Source: Tissierella sp. (GTDB lineage: Bacteria; Bacillota; Clostridia; Tissierellales; Tissierellaceae). From it: a stretch of DNA of 64,000 nt. The stretch covers positions 496,001 through 560,000 of the forward strand of contig NZ_JAVKTS010000003.1 of assembly GCF_031460495.1 (NCBI RefSeq). Direction: 5' to 3'. The translations under genes and the position numbers were made by a program. Shown here piece after piece: positions 1 through 7,198 of this stretch. Position 1 is the first letter of the stretch. Every line of letters begins with the position of its first letter. A model generated the notes under the pieces. That model was given only the letters and a program-made list of their open reading frames with translations. It was not told where the DNA came from and made no database searches.

Positions 1-429
1 TTTATTGTTTAATCCATAGCTTGGATTATTACTTGAATTGGTGATTAAATTCATATTAAAATCAATCCAATCCAGATTTTCCCTTATTAAATCATTATTT
101 AATGTATTTCTTACATAAAGTTCTTCAAAAGCTAAGGTCATTTTATCCTTTAAATCTATTAATCCCTTATTATCCTCTGGAACTCTTTCAATGACATCAG
201 AAATAGGGGTATCTATAGCTACCCCCCAAGTATCTAACAATCTTTCTCTGGATTCTTCAAGTAGTGCCATCTCATTAATTAGATCTTCTTCTTTTTTTGT
301 TGTTTTTTCTAAATCTTGTATTTGATGGTTGATAATCATATCTGTTTTTTCAAATGAAATCTCTTTTAGACTCATTAAAACAGTTAATTCTTTTTCCAAT
401 ATTATTTCCAATTCTTCTTTAAAAGTCAT
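1..429 (-). CDS. flgN: FlgN family flagellar chaperone (3' end beyond window)
   Basis: The frame opens at an ATG at 429 and stays open for 143 codons to the window edge, so the C-terminus is missing. It is too short at the edge to be listed by a simple ORF caller. The protein is highly charged and predicted to be helical, with Leu/Glu/Lys-rich heptads in the first 80 residues, as in FlgN chaperones of about 150-160 residues. FlgN holds the hook-filament junction proteins FlgK and FlgL in the cytoplasm before export. It begins 15 bp after flgM ends, and the order comFC-yvyF-flgM-flgN is the classical Bacillota arrangement. Assignment rests mainly on context and helical character. Confidence 0.75.
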   Translation of the reverse strand, partial: MTFKEELEIILEKELTVLMSLKEISFEKTDMIINHQIQDLEKTTKKEEDLINEMALLEESRERLLDTWGVAIDTPISDVIERVPEDNKGLIDLKDKMTLAFEELYVRNTLNNDLIRENLDWIDFNMNLITNSSNNPSYGLNNK

Positions 430-444
430 TGTATTCACCAACCA

Positions 445-729
445 CTATATTTTTTTATCAAAATTGATACTTTCTAACATCTTCTCAGCGATTTTTTGCC
501 CATCAATTTCATAGGTACCTGTCTCAATTTGGTTTTTAATAAATTCTACTTTATCCATGCGAATTTCTTCTACATCTTTAATCTTTTGTAATGCAAATTG
601 AAACTCTACTGCCCTTTCAGATATCTTGATCTGGTCTTTTTCTTGACTCGCCTTATCTGATTTTACATTTTTTACCCCTGCATTTTTGTTATACACTTGA
701 AATACATTATCAAGTTTATTTATTCTCAT
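445..729 (-). CDS. flgM: Anti-sigma-28 factor FlgM
   Basis: This 94-residue protein has the FlgM layout: a disordered, polar N-terminal half and a C-terminal half with the DxxRxxKVExIKxxIxxGTYxxD pattern (VEFIKNQIETGTYEIDGQKI) that binds the flagellar sigma factor. FlgM keeps sigma-28 inactive until the hook-basal body is complete and is then exported. A near-consensus sigma-28 promoter lies 34 bp upstream of the start, so the gene is probably autoregulated. It sits between the YvyF-like gene and flgN. Confidence 0.93.
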   Translation of the reverse strand: MRINKLDNVFQVYNKNAGVKNVKSDKASQEKDQIKISERAVEFQFALQKIKDVEEIRMDKVEFIKNQIETGTYEIDGQKIAEKMLESINFDKKI

Positions 730-762
730 TAAAAAACACCCCGCTTCCCGTATTCAATAATA

Positions 763-789
763 TTATCGGTCAGATAGGATGTTTCTTTA
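763..789 (-). promoter_or_regulatory. Sigma-28 (SigD) promoter for flgM-flgN
   Basis: On the minus strand the -35 box TAAA (786-789) and the -10 box ACCGATAA (763-770) are separated by exactly 15 bp. The SigD consensus is TAAA-N15-GCCGATAA, so only one base differs. It lies immediately before flgM, where such a promoter is expected. Confidence 0.85.
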
Positions 790-794
790 ACTTT

Positions 795-1208
795 TTATTT
801 TTTACGGTCATGTCTATCCGCTACTCTAAACTTTTCTTCCACTTTCTTTGCAGAATTTTTCTTTGCCCTTTCTGTATTTAATACATCTCCTAGCTCTCTC
901 TGAATGCTATTTGCACATTTTTCACAGAATCTCCCTGTCCTAATACTTGCTCCACATTTTTCACAATCAAGTATTAGATTTCCACCTTCTGCTATTTCAA
1001 GCCTTCCATCTCTTAAAAAATCTATTATTTTCCTCGAATCAATGCCTGTCCCTTCGCTTACATCAGAAATATTTGCACCTGGGTATTCGAGGAGAAATGC
1101 TTTGATACTTTGGAAATCCTTCTCATCATCTTTTCTACAAAAAAAACAAATTTTAAAACCATCATAGTTGTATACCCTTCCACATCGCGTACAGTTTTTT
1201 AAATTCAT
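795..1208 (-). CDS. yvyF: YvyF-like flagellar operon zinc-ribbon protein (TIGR03826 type)
   Basis: The 137-residue protein has a CxxC...CxxC cluster at Cys6, Cys9, Cys21 and Cys24, a central winged-helix-like stretch, a second cluster at Cys82, Cys85, Cys95 and Cys98, and a basic tail. This matches the small zinc-ribbon protein found between comFC and flgM in Bacillota. In Bacillus this family is linked to control of flagellar genes, but its biochemical role is not settled. The two Cys4 clusters suggest zinc binding. The gene follows comFC by 18 bp and probably shares its transcript. Confidence 0.85.
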   Translation of the reverse strand: MNLKNCTRCGRVYNYDGFKICFFCRKDDEKDFQSIKAFLLEYPGANISDVSEGTGIDSRKIIDFLRDGRLEIAEGGNLILDCEKCGASIRTGRFCEKCANSIQRELGDVLNTERAKKNSAKKVEEKFRVADRHDRKK

Positions 1209-1226
1209 ATTCCCACATCCTTTAAT

Positions 1227-1895
1227 TTAATTTGTTTTACTTGATGTAAGTGCTAGTCCTATTACTTCTTTAGAGCCATTTTCCCTAAGTACTCTGCTAC
1301 ATTCTTCCATTGTCACCCCTGTAGTTATTATATCGTCAATTAGAAGTATTTTTTTACCTTTTATTTCTTCAGCTTTCTTTAACTCAAATGAATCTTGTAA
1401 ATTGATAATCCTGTCAATCTTGACTAAATGGCTTTGCTCCTTTGTCCATTTTGTCTTTATCAAGTTATCATGTAATAATGGCTTGTTTAGATTCTCTGAT
1501 ATGTAATTTGCCAAAAGTTCTGCTTGATTATATCCTCTTAATGCTTCTTTTCTCCTATGAGCAGGTATGTATGCAATTATATCTATATTTTTTTCTATTT
1601 CTTTTTTTCTAATTGTATCTAGCATTATCTCACCAAAGGGCTTGTACAAATAATTTTTTCCATTAAATTTATATTCCTTCATCTTATCCCTAATAAATCT
1701 ATTGTAAGAAAGAGAATAATAGGCCTTATTTATATAAGATGAATTAATTTCTATTTCCTTATCTAAAATATCTAAGTTTTCATAGCAGTCTTTACATATA
1801 AAATTCTTTATATTAGAATTATTTTCCCTACACATTAAGCATATATGTTTTTTTGGAAAAAGTAAATTATTTAATAACTCTATCAATATAATCAC
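1227..1895 (-). CDS. comFC: ComF family phosphoribosyltransferase-like protein
   Basis: The 222-residue protein has an N-terminal zinc finger (Cys19, Cys22, Cys34, Cys37) followed by a type I phosphoribosyltransferase fold. The PRPP-binding loop reads ILLIDDIITTG near residue 190. ComFC proteins support natural transformation, working with the ComFA helicase on incoming single-stranded DNA. No comFA is present: the upstream neighbour is recD2, whose stop overlaps this start by 4 bp, so the two are translationally coupled. Length is normal for the family. Confidence 0.9.
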   Translation of the reverse strand: MIILIELLNNLLFPKKHICLMCRENNSNIKNFICKDCYENLDILDKEIEINSSYINKAYYSLSYNRFIRDKMKEYKFNGKNYLYKPFGEIMLDTIRKKEIEKNIDIIAYIPAHRRKEALRGYNQAELLANYISENLNKPLLHDNLIKTKWTKEQSHLVKIDRIINLQDSFELKKAEEIKGKKILLIDDIITTGVTMEECSRVLRENGSKEVIGLALTSSKTN

Positions 1896-4111
1896 CCTAT
1901 AAATATAGACATATAATTTCTAATCTTTTTATCCAGCGCAGAGTATCTTTTAGCTATTCTATTGTTTTTTATCATCATATCTAAGTATTTTTCTTCCCCT
2001 ACTAATACTACTAGTTTTTTTGCCCTTGTAATAGCTGTATATAGCAAATTTCTTGTTAAAAGCATTGGTGGACCCCAGCTAATAGGCATGACAACTACTG
2101 GAAATTCAGAGCCTTGGGATTTATGTACTGTTGTGGCATAGGCTAGTTTCAGTTCATCTAATTGATTGAATTCATATTCTACTTCTCTTTCTTCATCAAA
2201 TAGAACTGTTACTGTCCTCATGTCTTCATCTATGTCTATGATATACCCAAAATCTCCATTAAATACACCCTCACCGGATTCTACTTCCCTACCATTCCTA
2301 ATTGTCTTCCATTCAATTGTGTAATTATTCTTTATTTGCATGACTTTATCCCCAACTCTAAATAAATCATCCCCTATTTGTTTCTCGTTTTTATTTTTAT
2401 CCTTAGGATTTAGTACAGTTTGCAAATGTTTATTTAATGAATTTATACCTACTTCTCCTTTTTTCATAGGCGTAAGGACTTGGATATCTTTTAAGCTGTC
2501 TACCCCATAGAATGTGGGCAATCTCTCTTTACAAAGCTGAAGTATTGTACCTAATATTTGACTGGTAGTTGGCATAGTCATAAAATAAAAGTCTTTATCT
2601 TTTTCATTTAAAATAGGTTCTTCTCCTTTATTTATCCTGTGGGCATTGACTATTATCATGCTCTCTCCTGATTGTCTAAATATCTCATCTAATGTAACTA
2701 CTTTAACTACTCCTGAAGCAATAATATCCTTTAGTACATTTCCAGCTCCTACAGATGGTAGTTGGTCTATATCTCCTACTAAAACTACTCTAGTACCTGG
2801 TTTTAATGCTTTTACTAAGGAATTCATAAGAAGAATATCTATCATAGATGCTTCATCTATTATAATCAAGTCTGTATCTATGGGACTGTCTTCGTCTTTG
2901 CCAAAGGCCATGGATTCTTCTTCCATAAAGGAGTATTCTAGGAGTCTATGTATAGTTTTTGCTTCTCTCCCTGTGGTTTCAGTCATCCTCTTAGCTGCTC
3001 TACCTGTTGGCGCAGTTAGAAGTACTGATAGCTTTAGATCTTCGCATATTTTAATGATGGCATTTATAGTTGTGGTTTTTCCTGTACCTGGCCCTCCTGT
3101 AATGACAACCAACCCATTATCTAAGGACTCCTTTATAGCTAGGATTTGTTTCTTTGCAAAGGTAATGTTTTCATCTTCTTCTATCTTTTTTATTTCCTTT
3201 TCTATATCTATATCTAGTTCTTCTAATTTAACTTGAGAAAGCTCAGTGAGTTTTCTACTTACATTATTTTCTGCCATGTGAAAAGGTGTATAATATACTA
3301 ATATATTTTCGCCATCCGGGACTAAGTGAATATTTCCCCTTATGGCTAAAGTTCGCATTCCTTCTTCTATTTGGTTACTTTCTACTCCTAATAATTCTTG
3401 AGCCTTGGGTATTAGTTCATCTTTAGGTGCATAACAATGACCATTTCCCGCAAACTCCATTATAATATATCTTATACCCGCTTCTATCCTATAAGGTGAC
3501 TCTTTGTTTATCCCCATTTTCCCTGCAATGGTATCAGCTGTCTTAAATCCTATGCCTATTATATCCTCGGACAATTTATATGGATTTTCCTTGAGAATAT
3601 TTACTGTATTGTTTCCGTATTTCTTATATATCTTTACACCATAATTAACTGTAATTCCATATTGCTGCAGAAAGACCATAGTGTCCCGTAGTTCCCTCTG
3701 CTCAGCATAGGCTTCAACTATTTTTTCAAGTTTCTTGTCCCCTATTCCGCCTATTTCCTTCAGTCTTTCAGGATTATATTGTATGATTTCTAAGGAATCT
3801 AGTCCAAATTTCTCCACAATCTTTTTAGCTGTTTTTGGACCAATATGGGGAATTAATCCTGATGATAGATAATTTTCTATTCCCTTTGTGGTAGAAGGAA
3901 TAACTGTAGAAATACCCGTGAAGGAAAATTGTTCTCCATAGTTAGGATGATAAATCATATCTCCTTCAACCTTTACCATCTCTTCTAAGGTCAAAAATGG
4001 TACATAGCCAACTATAGTAATAGGTCCGTCATCTGTATTCAATACGGCCACAGTATAGCCATTAGATTCATTCCTAAATCTAATTTCCTCAATTATGCCT
4101 TCTAAAATCAT
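1892..4111 (-). CDS. recD2: RecD2-type ATP-dependent DNA helicase
   Basis: This 739-residue protein has the RecD2 layout. An N-terminal OB-like region is followed by helix-hairpin-helix repeats (about residues 80-200, GIGDKKL and GIGFK motifs), then a superfamily 1B helicase core. Walker A is GGPGTGKT at 339-346, Walker B is IIIDEAS near 416-422, and the late motif TTVHKSQGSEF is near residue 660. RecD2 unwinds DNA 5' to 3' without RecBC and acts in replication-fork maintenance and repair. It overlaps comFC by 4 bp and follows metK by 36 bp. Confidence 0.95.
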   Translation of the reverse strand: MILEGIIEEIRFRNESNGYTVAVLNTDDGPITIVGYVPFLTLEEMVKVEGDMIYHPNYGEQFSFTGISTVIPSTTKGIENYLSSGLIPHIGPKTAKKIVEKFGLDSLEIIQYNPERLKEIGGIGDKKLEKIVEAYAEQRELRDTMVFLQQYGITVNYGVKIYKKYGNNTVNILKENPYKLSEDIIGIGFKTADTIAGKMGINKESPYRIEAGIRYIIMEFAGNGHCYAPKDELIPKAQELLGVESNQIEEGMRTLAIRGNIHLVPDGENILVYYTPFHMAENNVSRKLTELSQVKLEELDIDIEKEIKKIEEDENITFAKKQILAIKESLDNGLVVITGGPGTGKTTTINAIIKICEDLKLSVLLTAPTGRAAKRMTETTGREAKTIHRLLEYSFMEEESMAFGKDEDSPIDTDLIIIDEASMIDILLMNSLVKALKPGTRVVLVGDIDQLPSVGAGNVLKDIIASGVVKVVTLDEIFRQSGESMIIVNAHRINKGEEPILNEKDKDFYFMTMPTTSQILGTILQLCKERLPTFYGVDSLKDIQVLTPMKKGEVGINSLNKHLQTVLNPKDKNKNEKQIGDDLFRVGDKVMQIKNNYTIEWKTIRNGREVESGEGVFNGDFGYIIDIDEDMRTVTVLFDEEREVEYEFNQLDELKLAYATTVHKSQGSEFPVVVMPISWGPPMLLTRNLLYTAITRAKKLVVLVGEEKYLDMMIKNNRIAKRYSALDKKIRNYMSIFIG

Positions 4112-4147
4112 CTTTCATTTCACTCCCGTTGCAGAATTATTGGAGGC

Positions 4148-5320
4148 TTAGCCTCTCAATAATTCTACTTTATCTGTTTTCTCCCATGGTAAATCTAAAT
4201 CTTCTCTTCCAAAATGTCCATAAGCTGCTAATTTTTTATAAATTGGGCGTCTAAGGTCTAAATCTCTGATAATAGCTGCTGGTCTAAGGTCAAAGTGTTT
4301 ATCTACTAGTTTTTGAATTTCTTCATCAGATTTTTTTCCAGTGCCAAATGTATCTACATATATTGATACTGGTCTTGCTACTCCTATTGCATAGGCAAGA
4401 CCTACCTCACACTTGTCCGCTAAGCCTGCTGCTACAATATTTTTTGCTACATATCTTGCTGCGTATGCCGCTGATCTATCTACTTTAGTTGGGTCTTTTC
4501 CTGAGAAAGCTCCACCACCATGTCTTGCATATCCACCATAGGTATCAACTATTATCTTTCTTCCTGTTAATCCTGCATCTCCCATAGGTCCTCCTACTAC
4601 AAATCTTCCTGTAGGATTTACATAGTATTTTGTATTGTCATCCAACATATTATGAGGCACTATTTCCATTATTACATGTTTTATTATATCCTCTCTTATG
4701 GTGGATAATTCAACATCTGGACTATGTTGAGTAGATACAACAATATTTTCAATTCTAACTGGCTTATCGTCAATGTATTCAATAGTTACTTGAGTCTTTC
4801 CATCTGGTCTTAGATATTCTAATGTACCATCTTTTCTTACGTCAGTTAGTCTTTTAGCTAGTCTATGAGCCAAGGATATTGGTAATGGCATTAGCTCTTT
4901 TGTTTCATTACATGCAAAACCAAACATCATACCTTGATCTCCTGCACCTATTTGGTCTAAAGCATCATCTGAGTCAGTTTTTTGCTCTAAAGCTTTATCC
5001 ACTCCTAAAGCTATATCTGCTGATTGCTCATTTATAGAAGTAAGCACTGCACAAGTATCGGAATCAAATCCATATTTTGCTCTTGTATATCCTATATCTT
5101 CTATCGTCTGTCTTGCAATCTTCTGTATATCTACATAGCAATTTGTAGTGATTTCACCTACTACTAATACCATTCCTGTTGTCACTGTTGTTTCACACGC
5201 CACCCTTGCTAATGGATCTTTTTCAAGTATTGCGTCAAGTATACTATCAGAAATTTGATCGCATACTTTGTCTGGATGTCCTTCTGTCACTGATTCAGAA
5301 GTAAATAACCATTTTTTCAT
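4148..5320 (-). CDS. metK: S-adenosylmethionine synthetase
   Basis: The enzyme makes SAM from methionine and ATP. Signature motifs are [12 protein letters not shown] and [16 protein letters not shown]. The start at 5320 gives 390 residues and the usual N-terminus [18 protein letters not shown]. An excellent ribosome site, AGGAGG, lies just upstream. A frame extending to 5365 is open but would add 15 residues with no ribosome site. The long leader carries a SAM-I riboswitch and terminator, so expression should fall when SAM is plentiful. A dispersed repeat sits between that terminator and the start. Confidence 0.97.
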   Translation of the reverse strand: MKKWLFTSESVTEGHPDKVCDQISDSILDAILEKDPLARVACETTVTTGMVLVVGEITTNCYVDIQKIARQTIEDIGYTRAKYGFDSDTCAVLTSINEQSADIALGVDKALEQKTDSDDALDQIGAGDQGMMFGFACNETKELMPLPISLAHRLAKRLTDVRKDGTLEYLRPDGKTQVTIEYIDDKPVRIENIVVSTQHSPDVELSTIREDIIKHVIMEIVPHNMLDDNTKYYVNPTGRFVVGGPMGDAGLTGRKIIVDTYGGYARHGGGAFSGKDPTKVDRSAAYAARYVAKNIVAAGLADKCEVGLAYAIGVARPVSIYVDTFGTGKKSDEEIQKLVDKHFDLRPAAIIRDLDLRRPIYKKLAAYGHFGREDLDLPWEKTDKVELLRG

Positions 5321-5405
5321 TTGTTTCCCTCCTATTAATTCCTTATAATTTGAAACTGAATACATTCATATATTTTCTCTACATCAACTCACACTCTTAG
5401 ATGTA

Positions 5406-5523
5406 TTAGGGCATTTCCCCTCAGTTTCGCAACTCAAATCTATTCGCTCCCTACGGTCGCGTAGATTTGGTGCTCATTGCGTTTGACCTACATCAGCTCA
5501 CTACATTCACTGTGTTAGGTCAT
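5406..5523. repeat. Dispersed 118-bp repeat, copy A
   Basis: This segment is similar along its whole length to 42573-42691. Both copies begin with TTAGG(G/T)CATTT and end with TTAGGTCAT. Inside are two inverted repeats: CAAATCTA...TAGATTTG (around 5433-5468) and TGACCTA...TTAGGTCA (around 5484-5522). On the minus strand it begins directly after the T-run of the SAM riboswitch terminator, within the metK leader. It has no coding capacity and could be a MITE-like element or a structured RNA. Confidence 0.8.
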
Positions 5524-5527
5524 AAAA

Positions 5528-5553
5528 AAAAACCTTCATTCGAAAAGGTTTTT
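5528..5553 (-). terminator. Rho-independent terminator of the metK riboswitch
   Basis: A 9-bp stem (5528-5536 with 5545-5553, AAAAACCTT/AAGGTTTTT) is followed on the minus strand by a run of T residues. It lies just downstream of the SAM-I aptamer and is the expected expression platform: SAM binding should favour this terminator. Confidence 0.85.
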
Positions 5554-5561
5554 GCGTTGGC

Positions 5562-5665
5562 TAAACCTCATCTTTCAGACTATTGTCTGTGGGAATTAGC
5601 ACCTGGTAATATACTGGTTGCCGGATTTCATCGGGCCCGTACCCTCCATCGCTCTTGATAAGGAA
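5562..5665 (-). promoter_or_regulatory. SAM-I (S-box) riboswitch aptamer
   Basis: Read on the minus strand, the leader carries the S-box landmarks in order: CTTATCAAGAGCG, GGAGGGTACGGGCCCGATGA, CCGGCAACC, GGTGCTAATTCC and GAAAGATGAGG. The 5' and 3' segments can pair as helix P1 around the four-way junction. A terminator follows at once and metK lies downstream, which is a typical target. This is a transcriptional OFF switch responding to SAM. Confidence 0.96.
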
Positions 5666-5690
5666 CTCTATTTATTTTTATATTCTACTA

Positions 5691-5719
5691 ATTTTATCAT
5701 AACTCAATATTGTAGTCAA
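5691..5719 (-). promoter_or_regulatory. Vegetative promoter for the metK leader
   Basis: On the minus strand a -35 box TTGACT (5714-5719) and a -10 box TAAAAT (5691-5696) are separated by 17 bp. Transcription would start near 5684, just before the riboswitch aptamer. Confidence 0.8.
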
Positions 5720-5916
5720 CGATGAAATATTGTATTATAATATTGTATAATAATATTGAAAACAGAATATAATAATCTAAATTAACATTAAATAATTTTT
5801 ATGTGAAATCTGGAGATATTCTTAGATATTTTAAGATTAAATTTGAATTAGTTGTTAGATTTAATTTTTCGATTGCATTTGGATGATTTTTATTGATTAT
5901 CATTTAATTTATACTA

Positions 5917-5945
5917 TTGCATTTATTTCCCCCAAAGCTTATAAT
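5917..5945 (+). promoter_or_regulatory. Promoter of tRNA-Pro
   Basis: A -35 box TTGCAT (5917-5922) and a perfect -10 TATAAT (5940-5945) are 17 bp apart. The mature tRNA begins 20 bp downstream of the -10 box. The AT-rich stretch from 5720 to 5916 shows nothing else recognisable. Confidence 0.8.
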
Positions 5946-5964
5946 GTAATAGTCGGGTTTGCGA

Positions 5965-6041
5965 CGGGGTGTAGCGCAGTTTGGTAGCGCACGTGGTTTG
6001 GGACCATGGGGCCGGGGGTTCAAATCCTCTCACCCCGACCA
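5965..6041 (+). tRNA. tRNA-Pro (anticodon TGG), CCA encoded
   Basis: The 77-nt cloverleaf has acceptor CGGGGTG/CACCCCG, D-arm GCGC/GCGC, anticodon stem CGTGG/CCATG with loop TTTGGGA (anticodon TGG), T-loop TTCAAAT and an encoded CCA end. The T-stem contains G-T pairs. A terminator follows. The 3' part of this gene is duplicated at 6900, see the direct repeat entries. Confidence 0.95.
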
Positions 6042-6093
6042 TAGAACCGACAAAAAGGACTAAATGAAAATTTAGTCCTTTTTTTATTTTTTG
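6016..6093. repeat. Direct repeat at the tRNA-Pro 3' end (attL-like)
   Basis: This 78-bp segment (T-arm, acceptor 3' strand, CCA and the whole terminator) recurs at 6900-6976. The two differ by one substitution (A at 6052, G at 6936) and one T in the T-run. This copy completes the functional tRNA. A tRNA 3' end repeated on both sides of phage-like DNA is the usual footprint of site-specific integration. Confidence 0.85.
6052..6085 (+). terminator. Terminator after tRNA-Pro
   Basis: A perfect 14-bp stem AAAAAGGACTAAAT/ATTTAGTCCTTTTT with a GAAA loop is followed by further T residues. An almost identical terminator is present at 6937-6968 as part of the second repeat copy. Confidence 0.9.
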
Positions 6094-6247
6094 ACTTTGA
6101 TTAATAATTCTCTCATATTCTAACCTCCTTAGTAAATTTTCAATATATATCAATCCAAGCTCTTGATCACTAAGTGATAATCCTAAATTTTATTAAAAAA
6201 TTATATTAATCTAGTTTTTTGCTAATACTAACATCGGAGGTGTTAAT

Positions 6248-6622
6248 ATGAAAAAAGTTATTTTTGTTATACTTATTTGTACATTTGTTTTAGTAGGCTG
6301 TACCACTACTGATAATAGTGCTGAAGATAATAATACTAACTATACTAAAGAATTCCCATTCTTACCCAATCACCCTGATATGAAATTTGTTGAAATTCTT
6401 CAACAAGGCAAAGAAAATGAATATAGCTCTGCAACTTACATTGTGAAGAATGCAACTCAAGAAAAAGTCATAGAAGATTATATAGATATACTTGAAAGTG
6501 ATTCTTGGAATCTAACTGTTGATAAGCCAATTCTCATAAACGCAACAAAAGATGATCATCAAGTAAATATCTATATTAATCCAGCTGACAATGATGTATC
6601 TTTAACTATTGTAGCAAAGTAA
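6248..6622 (+). CDS. Small lipoprotein of unknown function
   Basis: The 124-residue protein has a Lys-Lys start, a hydrophobic stretch and a lipobox LVGC ending at Cys18, so it should be processed and lipid-anchored on the outer face of the membrane. The mature part begins with a Thr/Asp/Asn-rich linker and then about 90 residues with alternating beta and helix character, unlike any family I recognise. A good ribosome site (GGAGGTG) precedes the ATG. It is the only intact gene inside the tRNA-Pro islet and may be cargo of the lost element. Confidence 0.8.
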   Translation: MKKVIFVILICTFVLVGCTTTDNSAEDNNTNYTKEFPFLPNHPDMKFVEILQQGKENEYSSATYIVKNATQEKVIEDYIDILESDSWNLTVDKPILINATKDDHQVNIYINPADNDVSLTIVAK

Positions 6623-6625
6623 TTT

Positions 6626-6655
6626 CTTAGAAGGGCATAAAGAAGCCCTTCTAAG
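6626..6655. terminator. Hairpin after the lipoprotein gene
   Basis: A perfect 11-bp stem CTTAGAAGGGC/GCCCTTCTAAG lies just after the lipoprotein stop codon. It lacks a strong T-run, so it may be a weak terminator or an RNA-stabilising hairpin, and it could act on convergent transcripts. Confidence 0.6.
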
Positions 6656-6666
6656 GTTATTCTACA

Positions 6667-6804
6667 TTAAACTAATCCATGTAATTCTTGATATTATTCT
6701 ACAGTAATCATGTCAAAAGCTAGAAATACATCTAGTTTATTATTCATATCTTTCTTTTCATACCTACCAGCATTAATTAGATTTTCAAATATATTGTAGA
6801 TCAT
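6667..6804 (-). pseudogene. Phage tail-cluster small protein remnant (XkdX-like), premature stop
   Basis: On the minus strand an ATG at 6804 preceded by TAGGAGGT opens a frame whose product ends ...KLDVFLAFDMITVE at codon 36. The next codon, TAA at 6694-6696, interrupts it, and the same frame continues YQELHGLV before a natural stop at 6667. Changing TAA to CAA would restore the family-typical ending MITVEQYQEL. The 45-codon length and pattern (LxxxGRYxxxDMxxKLDVF...ITxEQYxEL) fit the short XkdX-like proteins found near phage tail genes. It is too short for ORF calling at usual cut-offs. The family call is from memory of the pattern. Confidence 0.55.
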
Positions 6805-6899
6805 CTTATATACCTCCTAACAATCTTTCCATCTATGAATTATAATGTACTCCTGTACTTCTAATAATTGATTTTGCAATTCAATTATAGCTGGTTGTA

Positions 6900-6976
6900 G
6901 GGTTCAAATCCTCTCACCCCGACCATAGAACCGACGAAAAGGACTAAATGAAAATTTAGTCCTTTTTTATTTTTTG
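6900..6976. repeat. Second copy of the tRNA-Pro 3' end and terminator (attR-like)
   Basis: This 77-bp segment matches 6016-6093 except for one base and one T. It contains only the T-arm onward, so no second tRNA can form; the preceding sequence is unrelated to a tRNA. Its own terminator hairpin (6937-6968) is intact. The stretch 6977-7095 shows nothing further that I recognise. Confidence 0.85.
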
Positions 6977-7095
6977 TATTTTTAACTTAGGTACATAGTC
7001 TTAATTTTTACCTCTTTATTCCAACTGAGTTAGTTCTTACCATCAGCTTCCCCATTGTCCTAAACTTGTAATATCTTTGTAACCCAATTGATACA

Positions 7096-7124
7096 TTAAC
7101 ATTATATAATTAAATTGGTAAAAT
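7096..7124 (+). promoter_or_regulatory. Probable promoter for the phosphodiester-glycosidase gene
   Basis: TTAACA (7096-7101) and TAAAAT (7119-7124) are 17 bp apart, giving a start near 7131 and a leader of about 68 nt. The leader contains a G-rich stretch but no riboswitch class I recognise. Confidence 0.55.
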
Positions 7125-7198
7125 TTATATGGGTAGGGGGTGAACCGGTACTGTAATATTTGACGGAAAACTATTGGAAAATACAACGAGGTGAGATT

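Larger units (their letters stand above)
6016..6976. mobile_element. Prophage or integrative-element scar at tRNA-Pro
   Basis: The islet is bounded by the 78-bp direct repeat described at each end. Inside are a small lipoprotein gene (6248-6622) and, in the opposite orientation, a broken phage XkdX-like gene (6667-6804). No integrase or recombinase is present, so the islet cannot move by itself. The simplest reading is a prophage reduced by deletion. A plain segmental duplication with later insertion cannot be excluded. Confidence 0.6.

Noticed and set aside
2646-3236. Plus-strand 196-codon frame
   Set aside because: Shadow of recD2 on the opposite strand; recD2 motifs are intact through this stretch.
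5467-5658. Plus-strand 63-codon frame before metK
   Set aside because: It runs antisense through the SAM riboswitch and the dispersed repeat, with no ribosome site.
6084-6116. Tiny minus-strand frame MRELLIKVKK with AAGGAGGT upstream
   Set aside because: Only ten codons, ending in the terminator of the direct repeat. It may be the cut-off start of a lost phage gene, but cannot be supported as a gene.
5923-6153. Minus-strand 76-codon frame through the tRNA
   Set aside because: It is the antisense of tRNA-Pro and its terminator (product contains GVRGFEPPAPW, a familiar artefact of antisense tRNA translation).
7125-7198. G-rich leader considered as a c-di-GMP or other riboswitch
   Set aside because: It lacks the conserved core of any class I know and is too short for a full aptamer.
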